Origin: Lycium barbarum
Taxonomy: Eukaryota > Streptophyta > Magnoliopsida > Solanales > Solanaceae
Assembly: GCF_019175385.1 (NCBI RefSeq)
Contig: NC_083338.1
Span: 91,657,777 to 91,721,776, forward strand
DNA length: 64,000 bases
Direction of reading: 5' to 3'
Shown in pieces: positions 1 through 11,250 of the stretch (its first letter is position 1; every line of letters begins with the position of its first letter). The notes below the pieces were generated by a model. The model saw only the letters and a program-made list of their open reading frames with translations, was not told the DNA's origin and made no database searches. The position numbers were made by a program, and so were the translations under genes.

Positions 1-2027
1 GTTTTAGCATGAGGATAGCATGAGTATGATATTTGGAATTCGCACAATACGATTGGAATGATACGTTAAAAGATATATAGCCCTCGTAATCGCAAGCTGA
101 GGTGGGGTCCACATGTCGAGATTTTATAAAGGACATATGACAAGTTATATGTATAATATATGTGAAGTTAAACACAACTCAAGAAGGACCCTTGAGCCAA
201 ATCAAAGTGGAAGCCCTCCAAAAAGATGTTTTTAAGTTACGTTTTCGGGTGATTAGACTTCGGGAGGCCATAACCCCATCATTATTTGGGAATTTGGGAA
301 AACTCCTAAAATGAAGTTGTAGATAATTGAAATGCCTTTACAACCGTAGGTCGTGGGCCTGCATGTGACATAGGGATAAAATGTTATGGACGTTTTAAGA
401 CAGAAAGGTCAAGCTGGGCAGTGGGCTCGGCCCAACCCTATTCCAAGTCAGGTCAGGCCCACAACCCTTGCTATTTAAGGGAAATTTTCATCCTTATCTG
501 CCTCATTTTCATACAAAAGGTCCAGAATATTTTAGATAGAGTGAGAGGAGAGTTAGAGAGAGAAACTGGAGAATCGATCAAGTTCGAGGCCCCGAATCCC
601 GAGGCCCGTGAAGGATAAAGTGAAGTACAAGTTGATGCCGTCATTTTGAGCTAAATGTTGAACATGGGGGATGTTGGTTTCGTTGTGGCTGCTCATATAA
701 GGTATGTTTAAGATGTTCTTATCAAGATCATTGATAGATTTGACGAGTTAGAATAGAGAAAATGACGTTGAAAGTTCGGTTATAATTTTTGGATATCAAA
801 TGACTTGGGGGCTGTTTTCGCATGATTTTCGCTGTTATTCATTCTATATGTACTCCATATGATTCCATTCTTAGACGAGTAAGGTCTAAATGTTTCTTGT
901 GATGGATTATTGATATTGTACTCCTATTCTGTTCCAAAGGGAAAACCCATAAGGTGCCAAGTTGAGTTGTGTATATGGTTTTACTAATGATTTTGAGGAA
1001 ATGAGTTTTATACTAAAGGAAACATAAAGTTTGACTTTCAAAACCATTCCGAAGGGGGTGCGAGATTTTACTACTTCATTTCATTTACGATTTCTATTTA
1101 CATTCCATAGTATCATCCCTTTGTATTGATATGAATTGAAATTGATATTTTTGGATTGAGTTTGTGTTGATACGATGGTGATATTAAGCGGGAAGCGGCT
1201 GCCCGAAGGGGCCATCATTATTAAGCCGGAAGCGGCTGCCTGAAGGGGATATCATTATTAAGCCGAAAGCGGCTGCCCGAAGGGGCTATCATTATTATGT
1301 CGAAAGCGGCTGTCTGAAGGGACTATTCTGTTAAGATGTCGGAAGCGGCATATGTGTTGGATTGCATTATTTACTTAAAGATTATTTTGAGACTTCGTGT
1401 GCACATTTATGTTTCTTCCAGCGAAGGCTGCAGGTATTAAGTTAGGTTGCGATTTCTTCTCTCCTAAGTCAAATTTTGATGGACTTGTTACCACCTTACA
1501 TACTCAGTACATTGTCCGTACTGACTGCCTTTTGCCTGGGGACGCTACGTTCATGCCCGCAGCCCCAGATTGTTTGGCAGGTTAAGTGTATAGCTAGGAT
1601 GCTTGGACGTCAGCTGGGATTGGCAAGTTCCACCTCATTCTGGAGCTGTGCTGAGTCATGTATCGATATGTATGATTATGGGTATGTCAGGGCCCTGTCC
1701 TGACTCATAATGTTCAGTTTAGTTCTTAGAGACTTCTACAGACAGTGTCCTAGGGTATATTTGTCGAGATGTCGACAAAGTGATGTCAGTTGAGTCATTT
1801 GTGGACTAAAAGATTATGTATTTTAGATAATTACAATTGGTTTAAAGTATTTATTGGATTGAAAGTTTTCATAATCGTTATAAAGATAATAATTTCTATT
1901 TGAAAAAGTTTCATGTTTTTAGAAGTTTTTGAAATGGAAAGTTTTGATAGAGCGAATGTCTAAGGGTTCGCTCGACTCTGATGAGAGTCGGGTGCCCGTC
2001 ATGCCCTACCATTGTTAGGGTGTGACA
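1..2027 (+). repeat. C1 5' LTR (first ~65 bases missing)
   Basis: Position 1 aligns with about 3229 in the 3' LTR, so only the first ~65 bases are cut off by the window edge. It contains a TATA-like TATTTAAG at 472-479, a GC-rich 37-base tandem repeat at about 1184-1350, the CAGTAC/GTACTG hairpin at 1505-1523, and the GTGACA end at 2027 directly before the PBS. Short ORFs in it are not supported as genes. Confidence 0.88.
1184..1350 (+). repeat. 37-base minisatellite in C1 5' LTR
   Basis: About four and a half degenerate copies of a 37-base unit with the core AAGCGGCTGCCCGAAGGGG separated by ATCATTATT. The same array is in the 3' LTR at about 4410-4575, so it predates the insertion. Confidence 0.85.
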
Positions 2028-3162
2028 CAGTGGTATCAGAACAGTTCGTTCTAGGGTTTGTCTGCAAAGTCGTGTCAGGTAGAGTCTTGTTCATGGGTCT
2101 GTTGTCAACCACACTTATGAACAGGAGGCTACAGGGTATCTAGGATGGTTTCGCTTCATTCAGATAATATATTGTGCTATAGAGCTGTGTTATAGACCTT
2201 AAATCCTTGCCACTAACTTTAAGATTTGAATTTTAATTAAGTGATTGTAAGTGCAGCTATGATTGCGAAATTGGAATTGTGCGTAAGAAAGGTAAGTTCT
2301 CTGATGATTAATGATTGCTATGTGAGGTAAGTGCTGCAGGTTAAGGATTGCAGTAAGAAAGGTATGCTTATTATCGAATTGAGAATGCCATTTGTGAAGA
2401 GCATTTGTACAGGTATGTATAGGGTGTTGAAATATGATTGTGGCCCTGTGATGCATGTTGATATATTTTGATTGTTGCCCTGTGAGGCTTGTTGGTTAGT
2501 TGTGTACAGGTGTGTACTACAAATTACAGCGGAGGTTCTGTCAAAATTTGGTTAAAAATTGATTGTGATCAGTATATATATGTGTGCTATGATCAATAAG
2601 ATATACAAGTGTAAACTTAAGAATGAAAGGTTAATAATAGTTGTAAATCGGCTGAGAGGAGGGTTATGAGATGGGTTCAGAATGAGTTTGAGAGTAAGGT
2701 TGAAATTACTCGTGGATATAGAAGTGAGTCGAGGGTTAAGTTAAGTTCTCTCGGGGATTAGAAGAAAGGTTGATGAAGTAAGATTAATGTGATTCGAATA
2801 ATGTGGTAAGATATTGAAAAAAGACTTAAGACGGGAAGCAATGATAAGCAATGAGTCATTCGAGAGGTGAGTTAGTATAAAAAAAGAGTAAGATTAAACG
2901 AGTAAAGAATGAAACAAGGAAGAGAAAGAAACATGATTACATGTGTCTGAGGAAAGGGAGTAATGGGTCCTTTATAGAAATCAATATAACTGAAAGCATC
3001 AATGAGGTTAAGGGAAGTTGAAGCTTAGAGAGGAAAGATAAGTATTGAAAAAGACTTTACGAATTGTGATGGGTTGAGTGATATTAATAAGCATAGGAAT
3101 TGGATACGAGTATTAGTCTTTATTTAACATTCGAGGACAAATGTTTCTAAGAGGGGGAAGGA
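2028..3162 (+). other. C1 internal region, non-coding
   Basis: It holds a tRNA-iMet PBS at 2031 and a leader (2031-2170) similar to the leaders of the chromovirus at 12328-12490 and of the minus-strand array. An AG-rich stretch runs over 2640-3090. The imperfect pre-PPT hairpin CATTCGAGGACAAATG is at 3128-3143, and the PPT is at 3150-3162. I see no protein-coding potential. Confidence 0.8.
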
Positions 3163-5259
3163 TGTTACGCCGCAGAAAATTTCAAGGCTGCAGACGGCTT
3201 AATGTGAGCTCAAGGAGGTCCTTGTATTGTATTAGCATGAGGATAGCATGAGTATGATATTTGGAATTCGCACAATACGATTGGAATGATACGTTAAATG
3301 ATATATAGCCCTCGTAATCGCAAGCTCAGGTGGGGTCCACATGTCGAGATTTTCGAAAGGACATATGACAAGTTATATGGATAATATATGTGAAGTTAAA
3401 CACAACTCAAGAAGGACCCTTGAGCCAAATCAAAGTGGAAGCCCTCCGAAAAGATGTTTTTAAGTTACGTTTTCGGGTGATCTGACTTCGGGAGGCCATA
3501 ACCCCATCATTATTTGGGAATTTGGGAAAACTCCTAAAATGAAAGTTGTAGATAATTGCAATACCTTTACAACCGTAGGTCGTGGGTCTGCATGTGACAT
3601 AGGGATAAAATGTTATGGATGTTTTAAGGCAGAAAGGTCAAGCTGGGCAGTGGGCTCGGCCCAACCCGATTCCAAGTCGGGTCAGGCCCCCATCCCTTGC
3701 TATTTAAGGGAAATTTTCATCCTTATCTGCCTCATTTTCATACCAAAGGTCCAGAATATTTTAGATAGAGTGAGAGGAGAGTTAGAGAGAGAAACTGGAG
3801 AATCGATCAAGTTCGAGGCCCCGAATCCCGAGGCCCGTGAAGGATAAAGTGAAGTACAAGTTGTTTCCGTCATTTTGAGCTAAATGTTGAACATGGGGGA
3901 TGTTGGTTTCGGTGTGGCTGCTCATATAAGGTATGTTTAAGATGTTCTTATCATGATCATTGATAGATTTTACAAGTTAGAATAGAGAAAATGACGTTGA
4001 AAGTTCGGTTATAATTTTTGGATATCAAATGACTTGGGGGATATTTTGGCATGATTCTCGCTGTTATTCATTCTATATGTACTCCATATGATTCCATTCT
4101 TTGACGAGTAAGGTCTAAATGTTTCTTGTGATGGATTATTGCTATTGTACTCCTATTCTGTTCAAAAGGGAACACCCATAAGGTGCCAAGTTGAGTTGTG
4201 TATATGGTTTACTAATGATTTCGAGGAAATGAGTTTTATACTAAAGGAAACATAAAGTTTAACTTTCAAAACCATTCCGAAGGGGGTGCGAGATTTTACT
4301 ACTTCATTTCATTTACGATTTCTATTTACATTCCATAGTATCATCCCTTTGTATTGATATGAATTGAAATTGATATTTTTGGATTGAGTTTGTGTTGATA
4401 CGATGGTGATATTAAGCCGGAAGCGGCTGCCCGAAGGGGCCATCATTATTAAGCCGGAAGCGGCTGCCTGAAGGGGCTATCATTATTAAGCCGAAAGCGG
4501 CTGCCCGAAGGGGCCATCATTATTATGCCGAAAGCGGCTGTCTGAAGGGACTATTCTGTTAAGATGTCGGAAACGGCATATGTGTTGGATTGCATTATTT
4601 ACTTAAAGATTATTTTGAGACTTCGTGTGCACATTTATGTGTCTTCCAGCGAAGGCTGCAGGTATTAAGTTAGGTTGCGATTTCTTCTCTCCTAAGTCAA
4701 ATTTTGATTATGACTTCTTACCACCTTACATACTCAGTACATTGTCCGTACTGACGGCCTTTTGCCCGGGGACGCTGCGTTCATGCCCGCAGCCCCAGAT
4801 TGTTTGGCAGGTTAAGTGTATAGCTAGGATGCTTGGACTTCAGCTGGGAATGGCAAGTTCCACCTCATTCTGGAGCTGTGCTGAGTCATGTATCGATATG
4901 TATGATTATGGGTATGTTAGGGCCCTATCCTAACTCATAATGTTCAGTTTACTTCTTAGAGACTTCTGCAGACAGTGTCCTGTGGTATATTTGTCGAGAT
5001 GTCGACAAAGTGATGCCAGTTGAGTCATTTGTGGACTTTAAAAGAGTATGTATTTTAGATGATTTCAATTGGTTTAAAGTACTTATTTGATTGAAAGTTT
5101 TCATAATCGTTATAAAGATAATGATTTCTATTTGAAAAAGTTTCATATTTTTAGAAGTTTTTGAAATGGCAGGTTTTGATAGAGCGAATATCCAAGGGTT
5201 CGCTCGACTCTGATGAGAGTCGAGTGCCCGTCATGCCCTACCATTGTTAGGGTGTGACA
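3163..5259 (+). repeat. C1 3' LTR (2097 bases)
   Basis: Complete LTR from TGTTACGCC to GGTGTGACA. TATA-like TATTTAAG is at 3701-3708, the 37-base minisatellite at about 4410-4575, and the CAGTAC/GTACTG hairpin at 4735-4753. Near the end a CCCTA...TAGGG inverted repeat sits just before the terminus. The base after it begins the interrupted LTR J. Confidence 0.9.
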
Positions 5260-5495
5260 AAAGACATGTGAGGTAGGAGACAAAAGTTGTTTAGGAAAGC
5301 AAGGTATAGGTTGTGTGTCGGGCATGATTTACGAGTATCGAATTAATGATTGCTTAATGACGTTTTGGAGAAGATTTATAATGTCCCTTAAATTGTTAAC
5401 GATGTGTTAAACAAGTGTCAAGAAGGTTCCATAAGGATGGGAGATCAAATGAACGACGGAGATCATTTCAGGGAAATGGGGTTACACGACCAACT

Positions 5496-5625
5496 TATAC
5501 GGTCCGTTTATCATTATACGGTCTGTATAAGGGTCCGTATAACACCCAGCAGAGCTGATGTTTTCCTGGTGGTGAACCACGACCACTTATACGGGTCGTG
5601 TAATGTTATACGGACCATATAAGTG
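5496..5625. promoter_or_regulatory. TACGG palindrome cluster in LTR J (decayed)
   Basis: Several degenerate inverted repeats of the type TTATACGG-N-CCGTATAA, about 40-165 bases upstream of the TATA-like TTATATAAAT at 5661-5670. Most copies carry one or two mismatches, so this LTR looks older than F or the T1 LTR. Confidence 0.6.
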
Positions 5626-5660
5626 TCTGTGGAAGCCCCGACCGGCTGAGTTAAGTTCAA

Positions 5661-5670
5661 TTATATAAAT
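5661..5670 (+). promoter_or_regulatory. TATA-like box of LTR J
   Basis: TTATATAAAT just after the palindrome cluster, at the same place as TATA-like boxes in the related LTRs (18131-18140 and 20895-20904). It likely marks the U3/R promoter. Confidence 0.55.
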
Positions 5671-6913
5671 GTGATCCCTCTTCACTAATTTCATTTCCCA
5701 CACTTCTTCATCTCTCTCAAGGCTTCTAGAGGGTTCCATAACAACTCAAGAGAGGTTCAAGATCAACTTCATCAAACCAAGGAAATCAAGTGTATTGAAG
5801 CTATTGAGGGTTGCTTGAAGTCAAGAAATCTCTTGGATTGAGGCTAGGGTTTTTCTTCAAGTGGAGTATTGCTATCCAAAACCCATTCATACACCATCAA
5901 AGTTATGTTTTACGATCAATTCATGTTATTTAGAGTATTGAGGGGTTGAAAGACTTGGATTATAGAAGGAAATAGAAATTGGGTTACAAATATGAGAATA
6001 GTGACATTTTTTAGTAGTAGCTTAATAAGAATCATGATTCTTTGTATGTTACTAGTATAGTTATGTTATAAATGATTTTAAGAACATAGGAGAAACATTA
6101 TATTTGGATGAAGGTAATGTTGTATTATGACCATGGTTATGGATGCCCTTGAAATGGAAGTAGGAGAATTGAATAGTGTATGGTTGGTGAAGATTATTGA
6201 GTATGATGTTATGGATATTGTTATTGACGTTTGGAAGTTGATATGTAATATGAGAAAAGTTGTATAAACAAAAGGAATGCTGCCTAATTTTCTCTAGCAT
6301 TAGTAAGGACGTCCATATAATCGAGTAGCTAATGTTGATGCGAATTTCCTTGATGGTAGAGACGTGACCATTGAAGGAGAACGATCAAGAGATAGAGTAG
6401 CTAAGCAAAAATATATGTAAGGCTAACCCTTACCTTCTATGGCATGACTCCTATGGCATGAATCTTCCCATTTTTTTTCCATGATCTTCCTACATAACAG
6501 AAATTTTGAGTCTACGACTATAAGGAGCTACATATGTATAAGATAAAGAAAAGAGATAAGACACGAGTATGATAATGGATGATGATGATGAGTTTAAGTC
6601 TAAAGAATCCTAAACTGAGATATGATGCCCATGAAGTTAATGATTCTAAGTATGGTTCCATTGATGCTTTCTCTTGTGTACACTCATCTTAAAACATTAG
6701 TCCCTTCAAGGTGGGATATGATGATGATGATTACTCCATAATGTAATTGGGGGTCCACGACCTCATGTCACCCCGACATCGCCATAGTTGCCTTCAATGT
6801 TCTAATGTATGCTTTAATGATAGATGTATGGTAGTGCTAAGGATGACGTTGATTTCATTTATGTATTTTTACATATCTGTATGTATGTATGCATCGCACT
6901 CCCACTGCTCAGT

Positions 6914-7110
6914 TACGGATAGTATCGAGTCCCGGAAGGGCCGAGTACGGATAACATCGAGTCCCGGAAGGGCCTAGTATGGATAGCATCGAGTCCCAAA
7001 AGGGCCGAGTACGGATAGCATCGAGTCCAAAAAGGGTCGAGTACGGATAGCATCGAGTCCCAGGAGGGCCGAGTACGGATACCATCGAGTCCCGGGAGGG
7101 CCGAGTACGG
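6914..7110 (+). repeat. 32-base minisatellite in LTR J (about 6 copies)
   Basis: Six copies of a 32-base unit built on ACGGATAGCATCGAGTCCC followed by a purine-rich GGAAGGGCCGAGT, then a degenerate seventh. It lies about 220 bases before the CAGTAC-type hairpin, the same relative place as different minisatellites in the other LTR families. Confidence 0.9.
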
Positions 7111-7770
7111 GTGATACTGAGCCTATATGGCCGGGTACGTGGCTGTACTGCATTGTAAATTTTTGCATATGTAAGCATGTGGATGTAACAAGTGTATCTC
7201 TAGGAGAATAATGGGGTAAGTACGTAGGACGAATGTTTAAAAAGTATTTATGAGAAATGAACGGTTCTTTTATCTTATGATATACCTCATGCTCTTGTCA
7301 TGTTATTATCCACTCCTTACATACTAAGTACATTGCTCGTACTGACGTTCGTTTTCTTTGGACGCTATGTTCATGCCAACAGGTAGACAGGGAGGCGACC
7401 CAGATTCATAAGAGCCACTAGTAGACTTTGAGGGCACCCCATTGTTCCGAAGGTGACATTGATTTATTATTTTGTGTATATATATGTTTTGGGCACGACA
7501 GGGTCCTGTCCCGTTCATATGTCTAGTAATCTAGTAGAGGCTCGTAGATACCCATGTGTGGGTAGTATGGTCTCACGATGTCCTTATTGTATGTACTTTA
7601 TTTTGATAGTCGAAGGGCCTATGTATATAAGGGTAATTATGTTTCAAATGAAAATGGTTTTCGTACGAGTATGAGCATAAGAAATACGACTGTACGCAGA
7701 ATGAGTAATAGAACGAGTGGTGCTCGGTGGTTAGCCCCGGGTACCCATCATGGCCCTAGCCGGGTCATGG

Positions 7771-8085
7771 CAGTATCAAAGTGGGTGGAATTCGTTCCGC
7801 TCCCTACCGATGATGCTAATATGGTAGCAAGAATTCTAAAGAAAAATATTTTCACGAGGTTTATGACCCCAAGGGCCATCATCAGCAATCAAGGTACATA
7901 TTTTTGTAGTCGACGCTTTAATAAGTTATTGCTCAGATTGGAATGAAGCACAAGGTAGCGACTGCTTATCATCCTAAGATGAGTGGTCAAGTGGTGGTGT
8001 CGATTTTAGAGATGAAAAGAATCTTAGACAAAACTATGAGCATTAGTAGGAAAGACTGGTCTATAAAATTTGATGATGTTTTATG
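7771..8085 (+). pseudogene. Athila-like integrase core fragment
   Basis: Frame 1 over 7771-7946 reads SKWVEFVPLP...NIFTRF...RAIIS, typical of the rve integrase core, beginning after the first catalytic Asp. The second catalytic position reads IISNQG, so the Asp is Asn. After a frameshift near 7946 the text continues with KHKVATAYHP and SGQVVVS, where the third catalytic residue (Glu in SGQVEVSN) has become Val. The C-terminal part is deleted after about 8085. It is non-functional. Confidence 0.8.
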
Positions 8086-8149
8086 AAAGCCCAAGTTTGT
8101 GATAGTAGAGTAGCAAAAATAAGAAAAATACAAAAAGTATCCTGCCATG

Positions 8150-8180
8150 ACCTTAAGTAAGGCGTTTGTTGGGAGGCAAC
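8150..8180 (+). other. Conserved post-pol spacer block
   Basis: TTGGGAGGCAACCCAA-like sequence that also occurs after the pol stop of element H at 58948-58965. It contains a short inverted repeat (TTGGG...CCCAA). It anchors the alignment of this fragment to H. Confidence 0.6.
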
Positions 8181-8287
8181 CCAACTTTTATATGATATAT
8201 GTCACGTTTGTTCATGTTGCAGGACTAGGGAAGGAGCGGGAGCACGAAAAGAATGAAAAACTGACAGAAAACTCGTTCAAGGAACAA

Positions 8288-9678
8288 TGGTTAACAGCAA
8301 GGGCAAAAGAAAAGGAAAAGGCATCGCCACATCCTCCTCTCGAGGTTCCAAAATAGGACAAGCGAGCAATCTCCCAAATCCAAAGAAAGGATCAACATCT
8401 TGGGGGGGGGGGGGGGGGGGAAGCAGCCCACAGTCCTTGTTCAGCCGATCTCCCCTTTAAAGCCTCCCGCCATATTCAATAACGCGAGTGCGGTGCAGGA
8501 ATGGTATGATAACTTCGATCTCTCGGAGGGATTGTCCATGAGCAGGCGGTTAATCAAGCCTCATTGAAAAAGAATTTTTGGGAGATCCACCGCAAATCCT
8601 CGCCATAGGCTGGAAATCTGTGTTTCACAAACCAGGGCCGGTGAACATTGATCTGGTCTTGGAGTTCTGTGCCGGGTATTAGGTTGGAACGTGCCGAGAG
8701 GGGCGATCTCCATCACTCGACCTACATTCGTTGTGAGTTAGTGCCCTTGACAGCATCTACTCTATGGGCACATATTTGAGTTCCGGACCACCCCATTGAA
8801 CCATTGAAGAAGTTCATCTGCCACCCTGACTATAGAGCCATCTGAGAGACTTTGTGTGACCCTGATTCTAAGGAAAAATGGGACAGGTATATGATAAGTT
8901 CAAGAATCATAAGTGCTAGCAAATGAGCAACTTTAAAAGGGAGGCATGTGTGTGGCACAGATTACTTCACTCTAGGATTGTGTCACTTAATCATTACACA
9001 AATGTGTTGAAGGAGCGAGTCTGCATTATATATTTTTTCATGGCGGGGTAACCCGTCAACATTGGCTATTGGATGCTCCAGGAGATAGTACGGGTGCAAG
9101 CTTGCAAGTCCCATCGAGTTGAGATTTGGTAGTAAACTCACTGCCTACTTGATGCGGTTTGTGTTCCATTTGGCAAATAAGTATGACAGAGTGCTTGACG
9201 CATCTGATGACATGATTGACATAACTAAGGTTATGGACCTGGTTCAAATGGCAAAGAACAATCTCACTCTTACTGAAGAGAGGTCAGCCCAGTACACGGT
9301 GATGGCCCAACTGCACCATATGGCAAGGATTGCTGGAGAGCATTTCAATCTAGACTTCTACATTGTCTACGTGACGACCCCATACATGGTGCACTCTCGG
9401 GCACTTCTGGGTGATGAGGAGCCCAGCTACCAGCCGATGAGGATGTGTGTTCAGCCGGTTTTATAGCGGCTGCAGTAGAAGCAGATGAGGAGGTGGAGTT
9501 ACACATTAAGGGCGATGATGCTGAAGGAGAAGAGGTGGCTGAGCTTTCTGATGGCGAGGCTGATGATGACTATGTCGCCGACGGCAACGAAGACTCGGCC
9601 CTAGTGGGCCCCAAGGAATATCTCTCGCGTTACTTTATTTTTTTTTATATTTTCATATGTATTGAGGGCATTGCATGA
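8288..9678 (+). pseudogene. ORF3 (plant transposon protein-like) remnant of Athila-like fragment
   Basis: A likely start at 8288 gives a Lys/Gly/Ser-rich N-terminus (MVNSKGKRKGKG). A G run and several stops follow. The best preserved part is about 8870-9466, including KLTAYLMRFVFHLANKYD and a downstream alpha-helical stretch. Its layout resembles the central domain of ORF3 in element H, a family I know as 'putative plant transposon protein' (Transposase_32-like). After one more frame change an acidic tail (DEEVELHIKGDDAEGEE and on) ends near 9678. Many stops and shifts make it a pseudogene. The family call is moderate; that this is a post-pol ORF of an Athila-like element is surer. Confidence 0.6.
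8402..8420 (+). repeat. Run of 19 G
   Basis: Homopolymer inside the ORF3 remnant. It may be real slippage or a sequencing or assembly artefact. Confidence 0.95.
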
Positions 9679-11250
9679 AATTAAGTGTGGGGTGGGAGGT
9701 ACGTCTCGAGTAGAGGATGCTTATGCCGTAGGTTTTTTTTTTTTTTGGACTTAACTCTTCTTTATTCTTCCTTCTAGTTTAGGATTACCTTTAGAAAACA
9801 AATGAAAAACATAGAAAAAGCCAAAAAGATTTTGTGTTTTAGTCTTATTAGGTCCTCGATAGTGGCATAAGTCATCGGTTAGGATTTTGTTTTTTTCTTT
9901 GGTCATAGAAGGGGCTTTTGCTGATGACGGGTGGATGACAACCTGCTTGAGGGAAAATTAGTCTATAGAAAAGAACATTAATATGCTAGGTGCTCGAGTT
10001 AGGTGAATATTCGCTTATGAACAATTCATGTTGCTTTTGAAAGCGTGCCGTGAAAATACATAACCTTTCTCAAAACACTTAAATTGAATTTTTTTTGACT
10101 CATGCATGACCCACTTGGCATTAATTGATATGTTATTTATTAATTCGAGGGACAATGTGGATCATTCTTGCGATGTGCCATGTGTGTGTAAGAAAATGCT
10201 ATGTGATCCATGCTATGTATTGATATCTAGAACTTGCCTCGTGTGTTCGTAAAACGAATTGAAGTATGTTGTAACTTAGGAAGTGATAGAGGCATTTCTT
10301 TGTTAGCCAAAATTTTTAACTCTTATCTACCAACCTGTGCATGTAAATGTATCCTAGTTAACCCCATTGATCCTTTTAGCCTTTTCTTTGATAAAAACCT
10401 ACTTAGCCTCATCCCTTCTTTTTAATTAGCCTATTTTTTATCCAATGTCCTCCTTAAGCACTTTAATGATGAATTATTGTAATTGGAGTAGGGATGTGAA
10501 AAAAAAGGGAGGGTTGGTTGGTTGAAATCTAGGGAGGTCTATAAGGGCACCTAATCAAAGCAATTGTAGCTCATTAGTTGGAAATTGAAAAAAAAATGAA
10601 CTGAAAAAGAAGAAAAAGTCATTGGTTTTGTCGAATAAAAGTTCCCTTCTAACTTGAATTTGTTGAAAAAAGTGGTGATTAAATGTAAATAATCAACTTG
10701 GGATTAATTTGGGCGAATTGGTGGTTGGTTGTGGTTATTGGTAAATAAAGGAAATGAGCAAAATGAGTTTGTTGTATGTATTATAGTTCTTAAGGATGTT
10801 AGTCACTATTATCCAAATAATTCATACCCATCCCTTATCCTACAATACAACCCTTTAAGTCCTACTTGATCCTAGGTTTGATATGCTTATATTAGTGAAG
10901 TGGTTACACAACGGGCAAGCCTATGGTATGTCGTATTTAGCATGTGATATTATTTGTGAGAGTGAGCATTTTTGGTTGAATGCTTTTCCATTGCAATGAA
11001 AACATTTGATTCTTGTGAGATATATGGACACCTCTCTTTCGGTGAGGGCACTTGGTCGATAATAGATTGGTGAAATGTTGGGTTCTTCTTTAAGTAGCAT
11101 GATCGCTTTGTCTTAAGTGGTGTCTTTGAGTCATATGGTTCGTGAAAGTAACGTGTCTTTGAGAAAGTCGTTTGTTGGTATTGAAACTTATATTTTGAAC
11201 TTAGGCATGGATTCCATGAGGATTGCCTCAATGTGTGATTTTTGAAATAT
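9679..11250 (+). other. Athila-like 3' non-coding region
   Basis: A non-coding stretch that includes a GGGCAAGCCTATGGTAT block at about 10913 also found at 63475 in element H. The pre-PPT GAGGACAAG motif, PPT and LTR that should follow are missing, so the fragment was cut before its 3' end. No gene is seen; short ORFs here lack any family motif. Confidence 0.7.

Larger units (their letters stand above)
1..5259 (+). mobile_element. Non-autonomous LTR retrotransposon C1 (5' end outside window)
   Basis: Two near-identical direct repeats (1-2027 and 3163-5259) flank 1135 bases of internal DNA. The internal part starts with a PBS matching initiator tRNA-Met (TGGTATCAGA at 2031) and ends with a purine tract at 3150-3162. 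LTR termini are TGTTAC...GTGACA. No gag, protease, RT or integrase motif is visible in any frame. Around 2495-2560 the internal part resembles the post-pol region of the chromovirus at 17370-17480, so C1 is probably a chromovirus derivative that lost its coding part. The two LTRs differ at only a few percent of sites by eye, suggesting a fairly young insertion. It cuts the LTR that continues at 5260. Its own 5' TSD is off the window. Confidence 0.88.
5260..7765 (+). repeat. Chromovirus LTR 'J', truncated on both sides
   Basis: It is collinear with the LTRs at 17525-20130 and 20396-28827 (shared blocks at 5375-5460, 5496-5625, 6300-6480, 6720-6860, 7315-7420 and 7680-7765). It is closest to LTR E, with which it shares a long stretch around the TACGG palindromes. 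The start is lost to the C1 insertion. The end stops within GGGTCATG, where the family normally ends GTGACA, and runs straight into Athila integrase coding sequence. J may be the 5' LTR of the element whose 3' LTR is E, which would make both remnants of one old chromovirus. That is an inference from similarity and position. Confidence 0.8.
7766..11250 (+). mobile_element. Athila-like retrotransposon fragment without LTRs
   Basis: It runs in the order integrase core, post-pol spacer, ORF3 remnant and long 3' non-coding region, matching 58047-63540 of element H. Both ends are abrupt. The left end joins LTR J at the TATCA of the integrase reading frame. The right end joins the interior of the T1 5' LTR at about 11251. 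No LTR, PBS or PPT is kept. An internal deletion joins the integrase at about 8085 to the post-pol spacer at about 8130, removing several hundred bases. Confidence 0.8.

Noticed and set aside
6909..7178. Minus-strand repeat protein over LTR J
   Set aside because: It is the translation of the 32-base minisatellite; 32 is not a multiple of three, so the apparent repeats arise in mixed frames.
9119..9466. A host gene on the left arm
   Set aside because: The frame lies between an Athila integrase piece and an Athila 3' tail in the same order as in element H, so it is an ORF3 remnant.
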